Source: Lentisphaeria bacterium
GTDB lineage: Bacteria; Verrucomicrobiota; Lentisphaeria; Oligosphaerales; Oligosphaeraceae
NCBI GenBank assembly: GCA_016287975.1
Contig: JAEEXV010000209.1
Coordinates: 1-6,345, forward strand
Direction: 5' to 3'
Length of the DNA stretch: 6,345 bases
Position numbers and translations under genes: made by a program
Part shown: piece after piece, positions 5,953 through 6,345 of the stretch
Layout: each line of letters begins with the position of its first letter
How positions within the stretch are numbered: position 1 is the stretch's first letter
The notes under the pieces: generated by a model
Database searches by the model: none
Told to the model about the DNA's origin: nothing
What the model saw: only the letters and a program-made list of their open reading frames with translations

Positions 5953-6057
5953 GGTCGGCTCGTGCGCCATCCCTGCGTCATATTCTTCAGGCCTATGCCT
6001 GGCAGTAACGGCGCGTCGGCGTTTGCCGTGAGCGCCGGGGGCGTTCCGCGCATGCAT
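5953..6057. other. Convergent intergenic region
   Basis: The 105 nt between the stop codons of the HTH gene and the transporter fragment. A small inverted repeat CAGGC-CTAT-GCCTG (5988-6001) and short GC-rich palindromic bits near 6010-6040 are present. None is followed by a T-tract on either strand, so no terminator is called. No further gene is seen. Confidence 0.4.
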
Positions 6058-6345
6058 CTACCGCCGGACGGTCTCCCGGAACCTCGCCGCATCGGCGAGG
6101 GAGACGCCGCCGTCGCCGACCATGCCGTTGTCGAGGGCGTCGGCGGAGGTGCGCGCAAGGAGGTCGCGGCGCAGCCGCCGCATGTCCAGGATGCCGCCCA
6201 CCCAGAACCAGACGGCGGTGACGCTCGCCAGGCACAGCGGCACGATCAGGGAGACGACCAGGAAATAGCGCCCCCACCAGAGGGCGGGCCATTTCCGCAC
6301 CGCGTTCCACGCCAGCACCAATAGGAAGGTGCCGCAGAAACTGTA
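6058..6345 (-). CDS. C-terminal fragment of a probable sodium:solute symporter
   Basis: The last 95 residues of a membrane protein whose start lies beyond the right edge; the frame is open to base 6345. A partial hydrophobic segment (SFCGTFLLVLAW) leads to KWPALWWGRY, then a clear transmembrane helix YFLVVSLIVPLCLASVTAVWFWVGG. A charged tail follows: ILDMRRLRRDL, then LDNGMV and VSLADAARF. The order 'transmembrane helix, W-F-x-x-G-G-x-x-D-(M/L), basic helix, D-(D/N)-G-x-V' is what I know from C-termini of SSS-family (sodium:solute symporter) proteins in PVC-group bacteria. These carry solutes such as sugars or carboxylates with sodium across the inner membrane; the substrate is not readable from this end. 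A TTG at 6321 lies in the open frame but is internal, not a start. It is convergent with the HTH gene. Other multi-pass transporters remain possible. Confidence 0.65.
   Translation of the reverse strand, partial: YSFCGTFLLVLAWNAVRKWPALWWGRYFLVVSLIVPLCLASVTAVWFWVGGILDMRRLRRDLLARTSADALDNGMVGDGGVSLADAARFRETVRR

Noticed and set aside
5988..6001. Bidirectional terminator between the convergent genes
   Set aside because: The stem is only 5 bp (CAGGC/GCCTG) and lacks a T-tract on either side; it is noted in the intergenic entry but not called.
5464..6057. Minus-strand frame of 197 codons across the HTH gene
   Set aside because: It is antisense to a gene with a clear HTH motif and ribosome binding site, and shows no domain or signal of its own.

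Overview
The window reads as a high-GC bacterial chromosome segment. A secreted two-gene operon on the minus strand faces a small helix-turn-helix (HTH) regulator on the plus strand, with a repeat-rich non-coding interval between them. A truncated membrane-transporter gene closes the right edge. The lineage cannot be fixed from sequence alone. Three things fit the PVC superphylum, perhaps a Lentisphaerae-like bacterium: the large exported multi-domain hydrolase with 'DxNxNGLSD' and choice-of-anchor-X-like segments, the short XRE-type regulator, and the SSS-type transporter C-terminus with an 'LDNGMV' tail. This is family resemblance recalled from memory, not a database result.

Layout. Bases 1-300 hold no gene; they contain two diverged copies of a roughly 150-nt unit, each a perfect hairpin followed by a nearly identical 40-nt block. 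Bases 301-3792 (minus) encode a 1163-residue secreted alpha/beta-hydrolase (lipase-like) with a long beta-rich, cysteine-rich C-terminal half and an EF-hand-like loop near the end. Bases 3900-4769 (minus) encode a 289-residue exported protein with two 'GWNL ... G(x)(F/Y)W' repeats. The two genes are co-directional, 107 nt apart, each with a strong Shine-Dalgarno, and probably co-transcribed from an AT-rich promoter region near 4850-4920. Bases 4936-5330 are non-coding: a third hairpin of the same type as the two at the left end, then seven tandem copies of a 36-bp G-rich unit able to form G-quadruplexes, then a hairpin followed by a T-rich stretch. Bases 5455-5952 (plus) encode a 165-residue XRE-like DNA-binding protein. 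Bases 6058-6345 (minus) are the last 95 residues of a probable sodium:solute symporter whose start lies outside the window.

How it may work together (inference): the two minus-strand genes make exported proteins, one an esterase or lipase acting outside the cytoplasm and the other a small beta-rich partner or binding protein. The divergent HTH gene is placed where it could control them, but the tandem array separates the two promoters and no operator is proven. The most unusual material is the non-coding structure: the G-quadruplex minisatellite and the family of 'TGTG-CC...GG' hairpins found at both ends of the operon.
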